25,089 nt of DNA from Oscillospiraceae bacterium (GCA_902803695.1 CADCQX010000395.1:1-25089); one strand, 5' to 3'. Positions 15,372-23,263 are shown, counted from the first letter of the stretch. Notes: generated by a model not told the origin, from the sequence alone. Program-made: numbers and translations.

Positions 15372-16931
15372 TCAGTCTACTCCCAGCACTTCGTCTACGA
15401 TAGCGAAGACTTTCTGCTGTTCTTCTTTATCCATAAGCATGACGATCTCGTTATGAGTCTGTTTCTGATCGACGAAAGTATGGAAGTTTTCGCGGTCTTC
15501 CACGTCAGGAAGTCTCATCGCATACCAGATATCGCATCCGCCGTAGAGGAGGATAACATTGCACTCTGTTGTGTTCATCCACTCTATGAGCGACTGCCTT
15601 ACAGAAGGATCATACGTGATGGAGTCGTAGATCGTTTCAGGAAATGCCACCTTATAAAGAAGCATGTCTTCCATGTCTTCGGTGATGACTAGTTCTGCGC
15701 CGCTGCCGTCTTTTTCGAGAGCATCACGAAGGTATGAGAAATCATATTCGTGTTCACCGAGTTCCATTGCAGCCTGAATGTAGTACGGATAGAACGGTGT
15801 TGTGGTACTCCAGTCGATCGCATAGGATCTGGACATGAGAAGATCGAGAAGGGACGATACGTAATCCGGGCTGTCTTTCGAATCAAGGACTGCTCTTATA
15901 CTGTCGAAATCCCTGTTGTACTGCCATGTATATGTGGCGAATTCCAATACTCCCAGATCGAACAGGATCTCCGGTGTGGTGAAATCCGTATATACCGCAC
16001 CTTCGTCCAGACCTGACTGATAGAAGGCATCCTGCATCTCGTCTCTGTGCTTGATGCATTCGATCTGGAACTCGAGGACAGTCTCGCGGTAGACAGAAGC
16101 CTGCTCCTCACCGTAGCACTCATTACCGATGGTCTCATAGATATAGCTTGCATAATCCTTAGCCTGAGGACCGTCGCTGAACGGTGCCACAGTCGCGATG
16201 TAAAGATCAACATCATCCGGGAAATACATTGACTGGAGCATGGTGGTCATGCCGCCCTTGCTCGCGCCTGACATGATCCACTTATTGTCAGGGAAGACCC
16301 TCTTAAGCTGCTCGATGATATGATGGAAATCGCAGGCCGCATTGTAACTCGTAAGGTACTGCCAAAGCTCAGGATCATTCACATCAAGTCCCTTTGGCGT
16401 CGACTTTCCGAAAAACCTGAATTCCGCATTTACACAGTTTGTTGCGTACGCATACTGCCAGTATCCCTGAATGCCGATACCGAGGTAATCGTCATCGAGA
16501 TAATAACCGCCTATATTCAGATTGGTAATGTCGCTTCCCACATCATAGACCTGGACCCTCTGTTTGAAATAACCCACGGAAGGATCATTCCAGTCGATAG
16601 GCTGATTGAACCAGACAACGTAAGTGTCGTTGCGCATATCATCAACACGCACCACATCATCCAGCGCCTCGAGCCTGTCCTTAAAAGGCAGACTCTCGTC
16701 GATCGGCTCGAACTCCTTGGTCTCCGTAGTCTCGATCGTCACGTAAGTTGTCTCGGGAGTACTTTCCTCCGTTGTCTCTTCGGTCGTTTCCTCAGTAGTG
16801 GTTTCAGTCGTCTTTTCAGTTTTACGAGCCTTTGTCTCTCTTGTTTCTTCTGTTTTCCTGCTCGAAAAACATGAGGTAAGCATAACCGCTGCGACGACAA
16901 ATGCCGTCACAGTCTTAAAACCGTTTTTCAT
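15372..16931 (-). CDS. S37-type serine peptidase lipoprotein (tripeptidyl aminopeptidase-like)
   Basis: These 519 residues begin with a lipoprotein signal ending MLTSC (Cys21), followed by a T/E/K-rich linker (about 29-75) that holds the enzyme off the membrane. The alpha/beta-hydrolase body has the nucleophile elbow SGASKGGMTT (Ser224); GGCDIWYA (Asp467) and QKQTHNE (His493) complete a plausible triad. GxSKGG is the signature of peptidase family S37, known from Streptomyces tripeptidyl aminopeptidase. It would trim peptides at the cell surface. It is convergent with the GH5 gene, with 6 bases between the stops and no terminator hairpin seen. AGGGAG precedes the start. It may be co-transcribed with the zinc-ribbon/DUF805 gene 29 bases upstream. 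Confidence 0.8.
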   Translation of the reverse strand: MKNGFKTVTAFVVAAVMLTSCFSSRKTEETRETKARKTEKTTETTTEETTEETTEESTPETTYVTIETTETKEFEPIDESLPFKDRLEALDDVVRVDDMRNDTYVVWFNQPIDWNDPSVGYFKQRVQVYDVGSDITNLNIGGYYLDDDYLGIGIQGYWQYAYATNCVNAEFRFFGKSTPKGLDVNDPELWQYLTSYNAACDFHHIIEQLKRVFPDNKWIMSGASKGGMTTMLQSMYFPDDVDLYIATVAPFSDGPQAKDYASYIYETIGNECYGEEQASVYRETVLEFQIECIKHRDEMQDAFYQSGLDEGAVYTDFTTPEILFDLGVLEFATYTWQYNRDFDSIRAVLDSKDSPDYVSSLLDLLMSRSYAIDWSTTTPFYPYYIQAAMELGEHEYDFSYLRDALEKDGSGAELVITEDMEDMLLYKVAFPETIYDSITYDPSVRQSLIEWMNTTECNVILLYGGCDIWYAMRLPDVEDRENFHTFVDQKQTHNEIVMLMDKEEQQKVFAIVDEVLGVD

Positions 16932-16960
16932 ATGTATCGATCTCCCTTTTTACTCTCGGA

Positions 16961-17530
16961 TTATTTAGTCAACTCAACAAAGTAACGGATCTGACCATAA
17001 ACAGGGATCAGATAGAAGAAGATCCTTGTCCAAGGCATTCCGACATCACGGATCCTTCTTACAGTTGCACTTACGAACGCGAGACATGCAGCAGCTTTTA
17101 CGAGAAATGCTCCGTATTTAACGAACGGAATATAATCAGCTGCAACTCCCACAACCATAATGATGAGGAAGAACAGTGCACCGAACCAGTATTCCTTCTT
17201 GCCGGCCCTTCCGGTGAAGTCAACGATCTTGGTTACAAAATTCTTGATCGCGATTCCGAAGTTCATGTGAGCTTCATTATCCTGTCCCTGATCGGCACCT
17301 GTGTATGTATTTCTATTCTGATAGTTTGTCTCTGTTCCCGTAAGGGCAGGTGCCTGGATAGCAGGCTCCGGCTGAGCTACAGGTTCCGGCTGTGCGACAG
17401 GAGCCGGTTTCGGAGCTGCAGTAGCAGCTGCCTCTACAACTTTGGCAGCAGTAGCTGTTCCTGTTCCGCATGACGGACAGAACTTAAGATCGTCCGGTAA
17501 TGTTTCTCCGCATTTAGAGCATATGATCAT
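16961..17530 (-). CDS. Zinc-ribbon / DUF805 membrane protein
   Basis: These 189 residues begin with a zinc ribbon (MIICSKCGETLPDDLKFCPS then CG). A P/A/E-rich linker with VAQPEP repeats runs to about residue 70, followed by an N/Q-rich stretch. The C-terminal membrane part carries the DUF805 features FTGRAGKKEYWFGALFF and ATVRRIRDVGMPW, with three to four TM segments. DUF805 proteins are small membrane proteins of unknown function. GGGAGG precedes the start. Together with the proteins at 7569 and 10907 it makes three short helical-membrane proteins in the window, two of them with a zinc ribbon. The peptidase gene follows on the same strand. Confidence 0.85.
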   Translation of the reverse strand: MIICSKCGETLPDDLKFCPSCGTGTATAAKVVEAAATAAPKPAPVAQPEPVAQPEPAIQAPALTGTETNYQNRNTYTGADQGQDNEAHMNFGIAIKNFVTKIVDFTGRAGKKEYWFGALFFLIIMVVGVAADYIPFVKYGAFLVKAAACLAFVSATVRRIRDVGMPWTRIFFYLIPVYGQIRYFVELTK

Positions 17531-17629
17531 TCGAGCATCCTCCCAAATCTTTCATTACCAGCATTTTACTACGAAAAGTCTTTGTTGTGTCTTTTGCAGA
17601 AAAATATTAAAAAAACTTGAATGGCGGTG

Positions 17630-17635
17630 TATAAT
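17630..17635 (+). promoter_or_regulatory. Probable -10 of the protein A gene
   Basis: A perfect TATAAT lies 33 bases before the protein A ATG. No good -35 is visible at 17 bases, and the TG that precedes it is one base too close for an extended -10. Confidence 0.4.
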
Positions 17636-17667
17636 GATGAGCGGTGGTTATAATAAGGAGCAGGTAT

Positions 17668-18924
17668 ATGCGAGATAAAAAGTTTTTCGTTTCCGTGATC
17701 ATGGTCTTGACCATGTTGTTTGCTTTGTGCGGAAATGTCGCCGCTGATGGAAAATCCGCTTCAGATCTCAGTTCAGGATATAGCGGAGATTCTTATTCCT
17801 TCGAATTCAAGTTGTCCGGTTGTTCCGATTGTACGAGCGTTACAGTCGCTATCGAACTTGATGACAGCGTTATTGATACAGGCAGTATCAGTTCCGAAAA
17901 CTGTGATTCAGCTTATTGTTCCGATGGCGAGACTATCTACGTTAAGATCACATCGGCAAATAACCCGAGTGTTATAAGCGGAAGCACATCCGTCAAGGTA
18001 CGTGCGGGGGCGAGTGATTCGGTAGGTTATTCAATTTACATTGCAGGATACGATGTAGCAGCGGAGGATACTCCTACGCCGACACCGACATCAACACCTA
18101 CACCAACACCATCGCCGACAGCTACTCCTGTACCAAAAGCAACTGCAACTCCTACACCGACTCCGGTCCCTGTAGTAGATACACCTGACGAGACAGAACC
18201 GACTTCGGAGACTACAGCTACTCCGACTCCGACAGCCACTCCTACACCTACGGGATCTACCACGCCGACACCTACTCCGACAGGATCGGTAACTCCTACA
18301 CCGACATCAACACCAACACCTACACCTAAAGCTATGGGTGACGGTGAGACTGACAGAAGCAACACAGAGAATACTGACGAGACAGAGGCTCTCGAAGAGA
18401 CAGAGACCTACTTTGAAGGTGAGATCCCGACTAAGTCAGCTACAAAGATCTACCAGGTAAACGAGGTAGGAAAAAAAGAGATCGATGTCGGAGATGTTAT
18501 CTGGAATGTTGTCAAGTTCGTAGCAATTATCCTGATCGTCATTGTTATAGTCAGGATCGTTATCCTTAAGGTCAAGGGTGTTTATAACGAAGATCTTCTC
18601 AAGGAATTCATTCCTGCTGCGATAAGACCTGATTTCTTAAGTGACAAACCTGCCGAGGAAGAAGTTCCGATTGAATCTCACAAAGGATTCCTCCAGAAAT
18701 CGAATACGGAATCCGTAAGACCTGTATATTCGAATACATTTAAGGCTGCTCCTAAGCCGAAAGATGGTGAAGAAGACCAGTTTGTTCAAGGCGCTTCCAT
18801 CGTAAAGCAAAGGCCTGAGAACAAGAAGGGCAAGGCTAAGAAACCTCCTGTTAAGGAATCGCCTAAGGCACCTGAGGCAGACATAAATGAGCATTCATTG
18901 GATGAACTCGATAGTGATGATTAA
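17668..18924 (+). CDS. Protein A: secreted ectodomain, P/T linker, TM and conserved cytoplasmic tail
   Basis: These 418 residues start with a signal peptide (cleavage near AA-DGKS, residue 26). A beta-rich domain (about 27-132) with paired Cys (SGCSDC, SENCDS, SAYC) comes next, then a TPTP/TPTAT linker (about 135-221) that closes with GDGETDRS. One TM helix (about 278-300) is followed by the junction RIVILKVKGVYNEDLLKEFI, then P. The basic/acidic tail carries GFLQKSNTESVRPVYSN (residues 340-356). There is no LPXTG, so sorting is by the TM, N-out and C-in. Proteins B and C share this plan, and the GH5 shares the ectodomain and TM. AAGGAG precedes ATG 17668. The family is not recognised and the function is unknown. 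Confidence 0.8.
   Translation: MRDKKFFVSVIMVLTMLFALCGNVAADGKSASDLSSGYSGDSYSFEFKLSGCSDCTSVTVAIELDDSVIDTGSISSENCDSAYCSDGETIYVKITSANNPSVISGSTSVKVRAGASDSVGYSIYIAGYDVAAEDTPTPTPTSTPTPTPSPTATPVPKATATPTPTPVPVVDTPDETEPTSETTATPTPTATPTPTGSTTPTPTPTGSVTPTPTSTPTPTPKAMGDGETDRSNTENTDETEALEETETYFEGEIPTKSATKIYQVNEVGKKEIDVGDVIWNVVKFVAIILIVIVIVRIVILKVKGVYNEDLLKEFIPAAIRPDFLSDKPAEEEVPIESHKGFLQKSNTESVRPVYSNTFKAAPKPKDGEEDQFVQGASIVKQRPENKKGKAKKPPVKESPKAPEADINEHSLDELDSDD
18069..18330 (+). repeat. Degenerate ACNCCNACN repeat encoding a Thr-Pro linker
   Basis: Tandem short units (act-cct, aca-ccg, aca-cca) encode TPTPTP/TATPTP. They are imperfect, so coding selection for a stiff extended spacer is a better explanation than a hypermutable tract, but length change by slippage or recombination with the like tract at 19480 is possible. 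Confidence 0.75.
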
Positions 18925-18932
18925 ATAAATAC

Positions 18933-18966
18933 AAAGGCCGTTTTGTGAAAGCAAGACGGCCTTTTT
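18933..18966 (+). terminator. Intrinsic terminator after protein A
   Basis: AAAGGCCGT and ACGGCCTTTTT form an 8-9 bp GC-rich stem with a T tail. The arm bases extend to ATACAAA/TTTGTAT, so it could work on both strands. Confidence 0.85.
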
Positions 18967-19016
18967 GTATACGTTGTGTTAAATATTTTTTCCTATTCTC
19001 CTTATTGAAAAATTGA

Positions 19017-19025
19017 TGCTATAAT
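19017..19025 (+). promoter_or_regulatory. Extended -10 promoter of the protein B gene
   Basis: TGCTATAAT is a perfect extended -10. TTGAAA at 19005 is too near to be the -35. The predicted RNA start is near 19032, which leaves a leader of about 30 bases holding the GGGGGT ribosome binding site. Confidence 0.6.
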
Positions 19026-19060
19026 GGGCTAAGTGTTGATTGTGTTGGGGGTAATATATC

Positions 19061-20293
19061 TTGGGCAAAAAGAGATATTTAGGGATAGTTGTTTCTTTAT
19101 TGACATGTTGTTTGATTTTTTTATCCGTATCATGGACAGCAGGCATTAAGACTTTTGCTGACGGAAAGGTAACGGCTTTCACTGAGGATGGTGATGATGA
19201 CGATCATGCTACTCTCTATGTGACTCTCAGCGGTTATGATCCGGGTGACGTCGTTACTGTTACGATAGAACTTGACGAGTATGATCTGTATCCTGATTGC
19301 GGTTCCAAGAATGTAAGCGTTTCAGGAGACGGTTCTGAAAAAGTTACGCTCAAAGTCTCATGCGTTACTCCGGAATCCAAACCTGACGGAAAGTATGTCG
19401 TAGGAATTGGCGGTATGATGATATCCGGAATTTCTGTCGTGGATATCAAGGTTGACAGCGTAGAGCATAATCCGCCTCCGACAACTGATACTCCAACTCC
19501 GTCTGTAACAACCACAGCTACTCCCAAACCGTCGGTGACATCTGCTCCGACACAGAAACCTACGACAACATCCACACCTACTCCTACGGCAACTCCAACA
19601 CCAACAGCGACGCCGGTTCCGGCTACGCCTACTCCTACGGCAACTCCTGTTCCTGTAGTGGAGACATCTGAGGAGACGACCGAGATGTCTGAAACAACGG
19701 CAACTCCGACACCGACTTCCACGCCGACTCCTACACCAACGGAGACTCCTACGCCTACACCGACATCCACACCTACACCTACGCCTACACCGAAGATAAT
19801 CGGTGACGGTGAAAAAGACAGATCCGATGAGAAGATCTACGATGAGACAGAAGAGACGGAAGATCCGGATCATGTTCCGACAAAACCACCTACGAAACTC
19901 GGCGGTCTGATCGGAAGCAGGAAAGACGGTGACGGACCTAGTGCCGGTGCAATCATCCTGGAGATCCTGAAATACGTATTGATCATCACAGCTGTCCTCA
20001 TCGTAGGAAGACTCATATATCTCAAGGCTATCGGAACATATAACGAGGATCTGCTTAAGGAATTCATTCCGTTCAGGAAGAAAAAAGCCGATGATGATAT
20101 GCCTGCTCCGCAAGCGGTTAACGGTTACCTTCAGAAATCTAATACCGCATCGGTAAGACCTATGTATTCCAATGCAGCTTCGGAAGCTACCAGAAACAGA
20201 GGAGTTAACCATAAACCGATATCAGGTGTCGGCAAATCCAATATGGCTGATGCAGTTGAAAGTGAGATAAAACCGCCTGAGAGCGATTCTTAA
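19061..20293 (+). CDS. Protein B: secreted ectodomain, P/T linker, TM and conserved cytoplasmic tail
   Basis: These 410 residues start at a TTG codon (19061), placed 8 bases after GGGGGT; no in-frame ATG is better. A signal peptide ends near TFA-DGK (residue 33). The beta-rich domain (about 34-138) has TLYVTLSGYDPGDVVTVTIE, close in pattern to protein A and the GH5 N-terminus. A TPTP linker reaches about residue 245 and closes with GDGEKDRSDE. The TM (about 297-318) is followed by GRLIYLKAIGTYNEDLLKEF, then IP, and the tail motif GYLQKSNTASVRPMYSN is at residues 355-371. It has its own promoter and terminator. It is the closest relative of A (linker end, TM junction and tail). The function is unknown. 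Confidence 0.8.
   Translation: MGKKRYLGIVVSLLTCCLIFLSVSWTAGIKTFADGKVTAFTEDGDDDDHATLYVTLSGYDPGDVVTVTIELDEYDLYPDCGSKNVSVSGDGSEKVTLKVSCVTPESKPDGKYVVGIGGMMISGISVVDIKVDSVEHNPPPTTDTPTPSVTTTATPKPSVTSAPTQKPTTTSTPTPTATPTPTATPVPATPTPTATPVPVVETSEETTEMSETTATPTPTSTPTPTPTETPTPTPTSTPTPTPTPKIIGDGEKDRSDEKIYDETEETEDPDHVPTKPPTKLGGLIGSRKDGDGPSAGAIILEILKYVLIITAVLIVGRLIYLKAIGTYNEDLLKEFIPFRKKKADDDMPAPQAVNGYLQKSNTASVRPMYSNAASEATRNRGVNHKPISGVGKSNMADAVESEIKPPESDS
19480..19794 (+). repeat. Degenerate Thr-Pro coding repeat of protein B
   Basis: Units such as cctactcctacg and acaccgacatcc encode TPTPT and TATPTP. It is the same kind of tract as at 18069-18330, in a second gene about 1.1 kb downstream, which offers a substrate for recombination between the two genes. 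Confidence 0.7.
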
Positions 20294-20375
20294 GTGTTGG
20301 CTATTCTCACCAAAAACGATAAAAGAAAGTTGATTATTAAAGCCATAGACACTAGTATTCTTTTATTGAAGCATA

Positions 20376-20421
20376 CGTCCATTACCGCCAAATGCCTTGC
20401 GGTAGTGGGCGTTTTAGTTTT
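20376..20421 (+). terminator. Intrinsic terminator after protein B
   Basis: CGTCCATTACCGC (20376-20388) pairs with GCGGTAGTGGGCG (20399-20411), a 13-bp stem with two G-U pairs, followed by TTTTAGTTTTT. Together with the promoter at 20537 it accounts for most of the 300-base gap between proteins B and C. Confidence 0.88.
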
Positions 20422-20536
20422 TAACGATTCTAAAATATGACAATAATCTAATATTGGGCATTTGAACCGCTTTTGTGCAATATGAACAAAAGAAGCACGC
20501 TTTGGAGAGGCGTTATGCTGAAAAATGCATAATAAC

Positions 20537-20545
20537 GTGATATAA
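20537..20545 (+). promoter_or_regulatory. Extended -10 promoter of the protein C gene
   Basis: TGATATAAT is a full extended -10, 50 bases before the ATG. Just upstream an imperfect inverted repeat (CGTTATGC at 20513-20520 and GCATAATAACG at 20526-20536) could be a regulator site. Confidence 0.55.
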
Positions 20546-20594
20546 TAGTTACGTGGTTTTATTGCATCGTTGTGTAAGTTTGGGGGAATTCATT

Positions 20595-22256
20595 ATGAAC
20601 TGCATTAAAAGACTAAGGGGCTTCACAGCTCTTTTGATTTCTTTACTGATCGTACTTTGTGCAGTCGGATTCGGCAATGATGTACTTGCTGATGGCACCA
20701 GCGATTCAGTATCTTTAAGGAGTGTTTGGGGAGAGGGCGCAACCGTTGACATTTCCGGAAGCGGCTATCAACCGAATTCTACTTTCACCGTAACAGTAAA
20801 TTTCAACATGTCCGTATCAGTGGACAACTATTGGATTGCCAATTCTGCTACATCAAACGGCAGTTCAGTTACTCTTAGTGTAACGACTAACGAGAAAGGT
20901 TCTTATTCATGCGGAATGAATCTGTCAGGTTCCGGTTTTATTGATTATTCAGCGGAAGGACAGCCTGTTATATTCGCATTCACGGGTTCATCTTCAACCG
21001 GCAGTGCTGCGAAGGCTGAGCCGGCTGCACCGAAGCCGGATGAGAATAAACCTGCAGGTCCAAAGGCTGATGAGAATAAGCCGGCTGCACCGAAGCCGGA
21101 CGAGAAGAAACCGGCAGCTCCAAAACCGGACGAGAACAAACCTGCTGATCCTAAGGTTGACGAAAAGAAAGCCGAAGAACCTAAGCAGGCTGAACCTGCA
21201 GAGCCTAAGGCAGTTGAACCTGCAAAGCAGGAACAGAACAACAATAATAACAACGCTAACGCTAATACTAACAATAACAACAGTAATACCGGAAGTGACA
21301 ATAACAATTCGTCGAAGAGTGCGGCTACTTCTACTCCTACGGCTGCTCCGGCTAAGTCACAGGACAGCAGCAGTTCTTCATCTTCATCGAATTCCGGAAA
21401 CTCCGGTTCTTCCGCTACAGCAGCTCCGACAAAGTCGGCTTCTACTGACAGTGCTGCCACAACAACAGCACCAAAGACAACAGAAGCTCCGGCATCTGCT
21501 GATAATAACAACAGCGAGAAGAAAACAGATAACAATACCGCAGAGCCTTCTACGAAAGCAGAAGCTGAACCGACAGAGAATCCGGAAGAGACTGAGCCTG
21601 AAGATATCGAGGAAACAGAACCTTCTGAGCCTGCAGCAGTTAAGGATGAGACTGAAACAGCTGATATTGCAGTTGTTCTTGACGAAGGCACTGACGAGAC
21701 CGGAGAACCGACACCAACACCTACTGCTCCGATAAAGGTGAGCGGAATAATAACACCTCACGGACGTAGGCAAGATGGAATGAGTTGGTTGACATTTATC
21801 CTCATCATCTTGTTCATAGGAGTCGTAGTAAGACTTGCGATACTTAAGAGCCAGGGTGTTGAGAATTCGGAACTTGTATTTGAGTTTATTCCTCTCGGAG
21901 CTATCAAGAACAAGTTCAAGAAAGATGCCGCACCGGTGGCAGAAGAAAAGAAAGAAGACGAACCAAAGGTAGTTAACGGATATCTCAAGAAGTCAGACAC
22001 AGCTGCAATAAGGCCAATGTATTCAAACGCAGCATCAGGATCTGCATCAAGAGTAAGAGGCGGAACAAAGCAGACTCCTCGCGTTAATGAACCTTCAACG
22101 GCAACCGGCAAGGTAACGACGAACAAAGTAAGTTCCAATCCTTCCAGGAAAACAACTACATCGTCGTCATCGAGCTCGAGCAGGACCGCTTTCAATCATG
22201 CTCAGGCAATGAAGGAATTGAGAGCGATGGAGGAAGCCGAGAAGAACGGGCGCTGA
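20595..22256 (+). CDS. Protein C: secreted ectodomain, long low-complexity linker, TM and conserved cytoplasmic tail
   Basis: These 553 residues start at ATG 20595 behind GGGGGAA; an in-frame GTG at 20553 is too near the promoter. A signal peptide ends near VLA-DGTS (residue 32). The beta-rich domain (about 33-133) has DISGSGYQPNSTFTVTVNF, similar in pattern to protein B. A very long linker (about 135-385) has AAPKPDENKP-type repeats, then N-, S- and T/E-rich parts. The TM starts near 397 (LTFILIILFIGVVVRLAILK), followed by SQGVENSELVFEFIP. The tail motif GYLKKSDTAAIRPMYSN is at residues 462-478. After the motif comes an extra basic, Ser-rich tail of about 75 residues, longer than in A and B. 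The function is unknown. Confidence 0.8.
   Translation: MNCIKRLRGFTALLISLLIVLCAVGFGNDVLADGTSDSVSLRSVWGEGATVDISGSGYQPNSTFTVTVNFNMSVSVDNYWIANSATSNGSSVTLSVTTNEKGSYSCGMNLSGSGFIDYSAEGQPVIFAFTGSSSTGSAAKAEPAAPKPDENKPAGPKADENKPAAPKPDEKKPAAPKPDENKPADPKVDEKKAEEPKQAEPAEPKAVEPAKQEQNNNNNNANANTNNNNSNTGSDNNNSSKSAATSTPTAAPAKSQDSSSSSSSSNSGNSGSSATAAPTKSASTDSAATTTAPKTTEAPASADNNNSEKKTDNNTAEPSTKAEAEPTENPEETEPEDIEETEPSEPAAVKDETETADIAVVLDEGTDETGEPTPTPTAPIKVSGIITPHGRRQDGMSWLTFILIILFIGVVVRLAILKSQGVENSELVFEFIPLGAIKNKFKKDAAPVAEEKKEDEPKVVNGYLKKSDTAAIRPMYSNAASGSASRVRGGTKQTPRVNEPSTATGKVTTNKVSSNPSRKTTTSSSSSSSRTAFNHAQAMKELRAMEEAEKNGR
21021..21170 (+). repeat. 33-base tandem repeat encoding KPAAPKPDEN
   Basis: About four to five copies of an 11-residue unit (PAAPKPDENK, PAGPKADENK, PAAPKPDEKK and similar), with close DNA identity between neighbouring units. 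It is a charged, Pro-rich spacer in the protein C linker; copy number may vary between strains. Confidence 0.7.
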
Positions 22257-22306
22257 CTCAACGCCAAACCTAAATTAGTTGATGATCTCTAGGATACTGT
22301 TTTTTT

Positions 22307-22340
22307 ATAGCCTATGGTCGCTTCGGCGGCCATAGGTTAT
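22307..22340 (+). terminator. 15-bp hairpin with TTCG loop, possible terminator of protein C
   Basis: ATAGCCTATGGTCGC pairs with GCGGCCATAGGTTAT around a TTCG tetraloop, with two G-U pairs. The T tail after it is poor (AATCTTTTAG), so termination may be partial. The 3' arm runs into a TATAAT (22338-22343) that could be the -10 of the next gene. Confidence 0.5.
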
Positions 22341-22343
22341 AAT
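22338..22343 (+). promoter_or_regulatory. Possible -10 of the SDR gene
   Basis: TATAAT lies 29 bases before the ATG and overlaps the arm of the preceding hairpin. No -35 is visible. Confidence 0.3.
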
Positions 22344-22372
22344 CTTTTAGAGTAAAAACTGTGGAGGAGCCC

Positions 22373-23170
22373 ATGAAGACGGCAATAATCACCGGTGCAT
22401 CATCAGGTATCGGAGAGGCATTCTTAAGAGAACTTATTGGTGATCAGAGATACGAGCAGATCTGGATCATCGCGAGACGTGCGGACAAACTGAACGCACT
22501 TTCCGAAGAACTCGGAAAGGAAAGAGTCATCCCTGTTGTTCTTGATCTTACAGACAGCAATGGTCTTGAAATCCTATCCTCAAAGCTCGAGCAGGAAAAG
22601 CCTCAGGTGGAGCTTCTCATAAACTGCGCAGGCATGGGTAAGCGCGGTACCGTTAATGATATCTCTTTGGCAGATCTCGAAAACACGGTCAACCTCAACT
22701 GCAACTGCCTTACAAAAACCACCAAGATCTGTCTTCCGTATATGACGGGTCACGGCAGATCTTTTAAGGACGGCCCGAGGATACTTAACATCGCATCTTC
22801 CGCAGCGTTCCTTCCTCAGCCGGGATTCTCGGTCTATGCTGCTTCGAAGGCTTATGTAACGAGTTTTTCGAGAGCACTGCAGTTTGAACTGAAGAAGTTT
22901 AACATCGGTGTCACCACCGTTTGTCCGGGACCTGTTAAGACAGAGTTCCTTAAGAAAGCGACCGATAACAAAGCAGGTGAGTTCACGGGTATCAGAGCTC
23001 TTTGCGCTGCTGATCCGGTCAAGCTCGCCAGATCTTCTCTTAAAGCATGTCGAAAAGGAAGGGGACTGTACGTTTACAAGGTTTCCCAGAAAGCATTGCA
23101 TGTGGCTTCAAAGATAGTTCCGACTTCGTGGATACTTTGGATTGAGAAGGTTACAATGAAACAGTTCTAA
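22373..23170 (+). CDS. Short-chain dehydrogenase/reductase (SDR)
   Basis: This is a 265-residue NAD(P)-dependent oxidoreductase with a Rossmann fold. The cofactor motif TGASSGIGEAF is at residues 7-17, followed by NCAGMGKRG. The active site has Ser in NIASSAAF and Tyr-Lys in YAASKAYV, and PGPVKTEF comes after. The C-terminal part (KALHVASKIVPTSWILWIEK) resembles SDRs of the DltE/YqjQ kind, but the substrate cannot be told. ATG 22373 is used; GGAGGAG lies 4-5 bases before it, and the in-frame GTG at 22361 would destroy that spacing. Hairpins flank the gene on both sides, so it is probably a single-gene transcript. Confidence 0.9.
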   Translation: MKTAIITGASSGIGEAFLRELIGDQRYEQIWIIARRADKLNALSEELGKERVIPVVLDLTDSNGLEILSSKLEQEKPQVELLINCAGMGKRGTVNDISLADLENTVNLNCNCLTKTTKICLPYMTGHGRSFKDGPRILNIASSAAFLPQPGFSVYAASKAYVTSFSRALQFELKKFNIGVTTVCPGPVKTEFLKKATDNKAGEFTGIRALCAADPVKLARSSLKACRKGRGLYVYKVSQKALHVASKIVPTSWILWIEKVTMKQF

Positions 23171-23203
23171 GGACTTTTCTTTTGGTGTTATTTGTACAGT
23201 AGA

Positions 23204-23218
23204 CGGGGCATTGCCCCG
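23204..23218 (+). terminator. Short GC hairpin between SDR and ABC-F genes
   Basis: CGGGGC-ATT-GCCCCG followed by CCTTTAT, a weak T tail. A TATAAT (23223-23228) follows directly and may be the -10 of the ABC-F gene. Confidence 0.45.
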
Positions 23219-23263
23219 CCTTTATAATGTTTGAGGAAAAATTATTCAAAGGGGAAATTTTCA

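Noticed and set aside
18069..18330. Possible CRISPR-like repeat array
   Set aside because: Units are short, degenerate, contiguous and in frame with a Thr-Pro linker; there are no unique spacers.
18480..18924. Sortase-anchored surface protein
   Set aside because: There is no LPXTG-like motif, and over 100 residues follow the TM instead of a short basic tail. The same holds for proteins B and C.
19358..20212. 284-codon minus-strand frame rich in Arg, Cys and Ser
   Set aside because: It is the reverse image of the Thr-Pro linker and tail of protein B; it has no ribosome binding site and unnatural composition.
20941..21735. Long frames on both strands across the protein C linker (264 and 248 codons)
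   Set aside because: They arise from low-complexity, stop-poor DNA; the real frame has a signal peptide, TM and conserved tail.
17668..22256. RsgI-type anti-sigma carbohydrate sensors
   Set aside because: RsgI proteins have an N-terminal cytoplasmic anti-sigma domain and the opposite topology, and no SigI-like gene is in the window. Only the general idea of a surface-sensing protein is shared.
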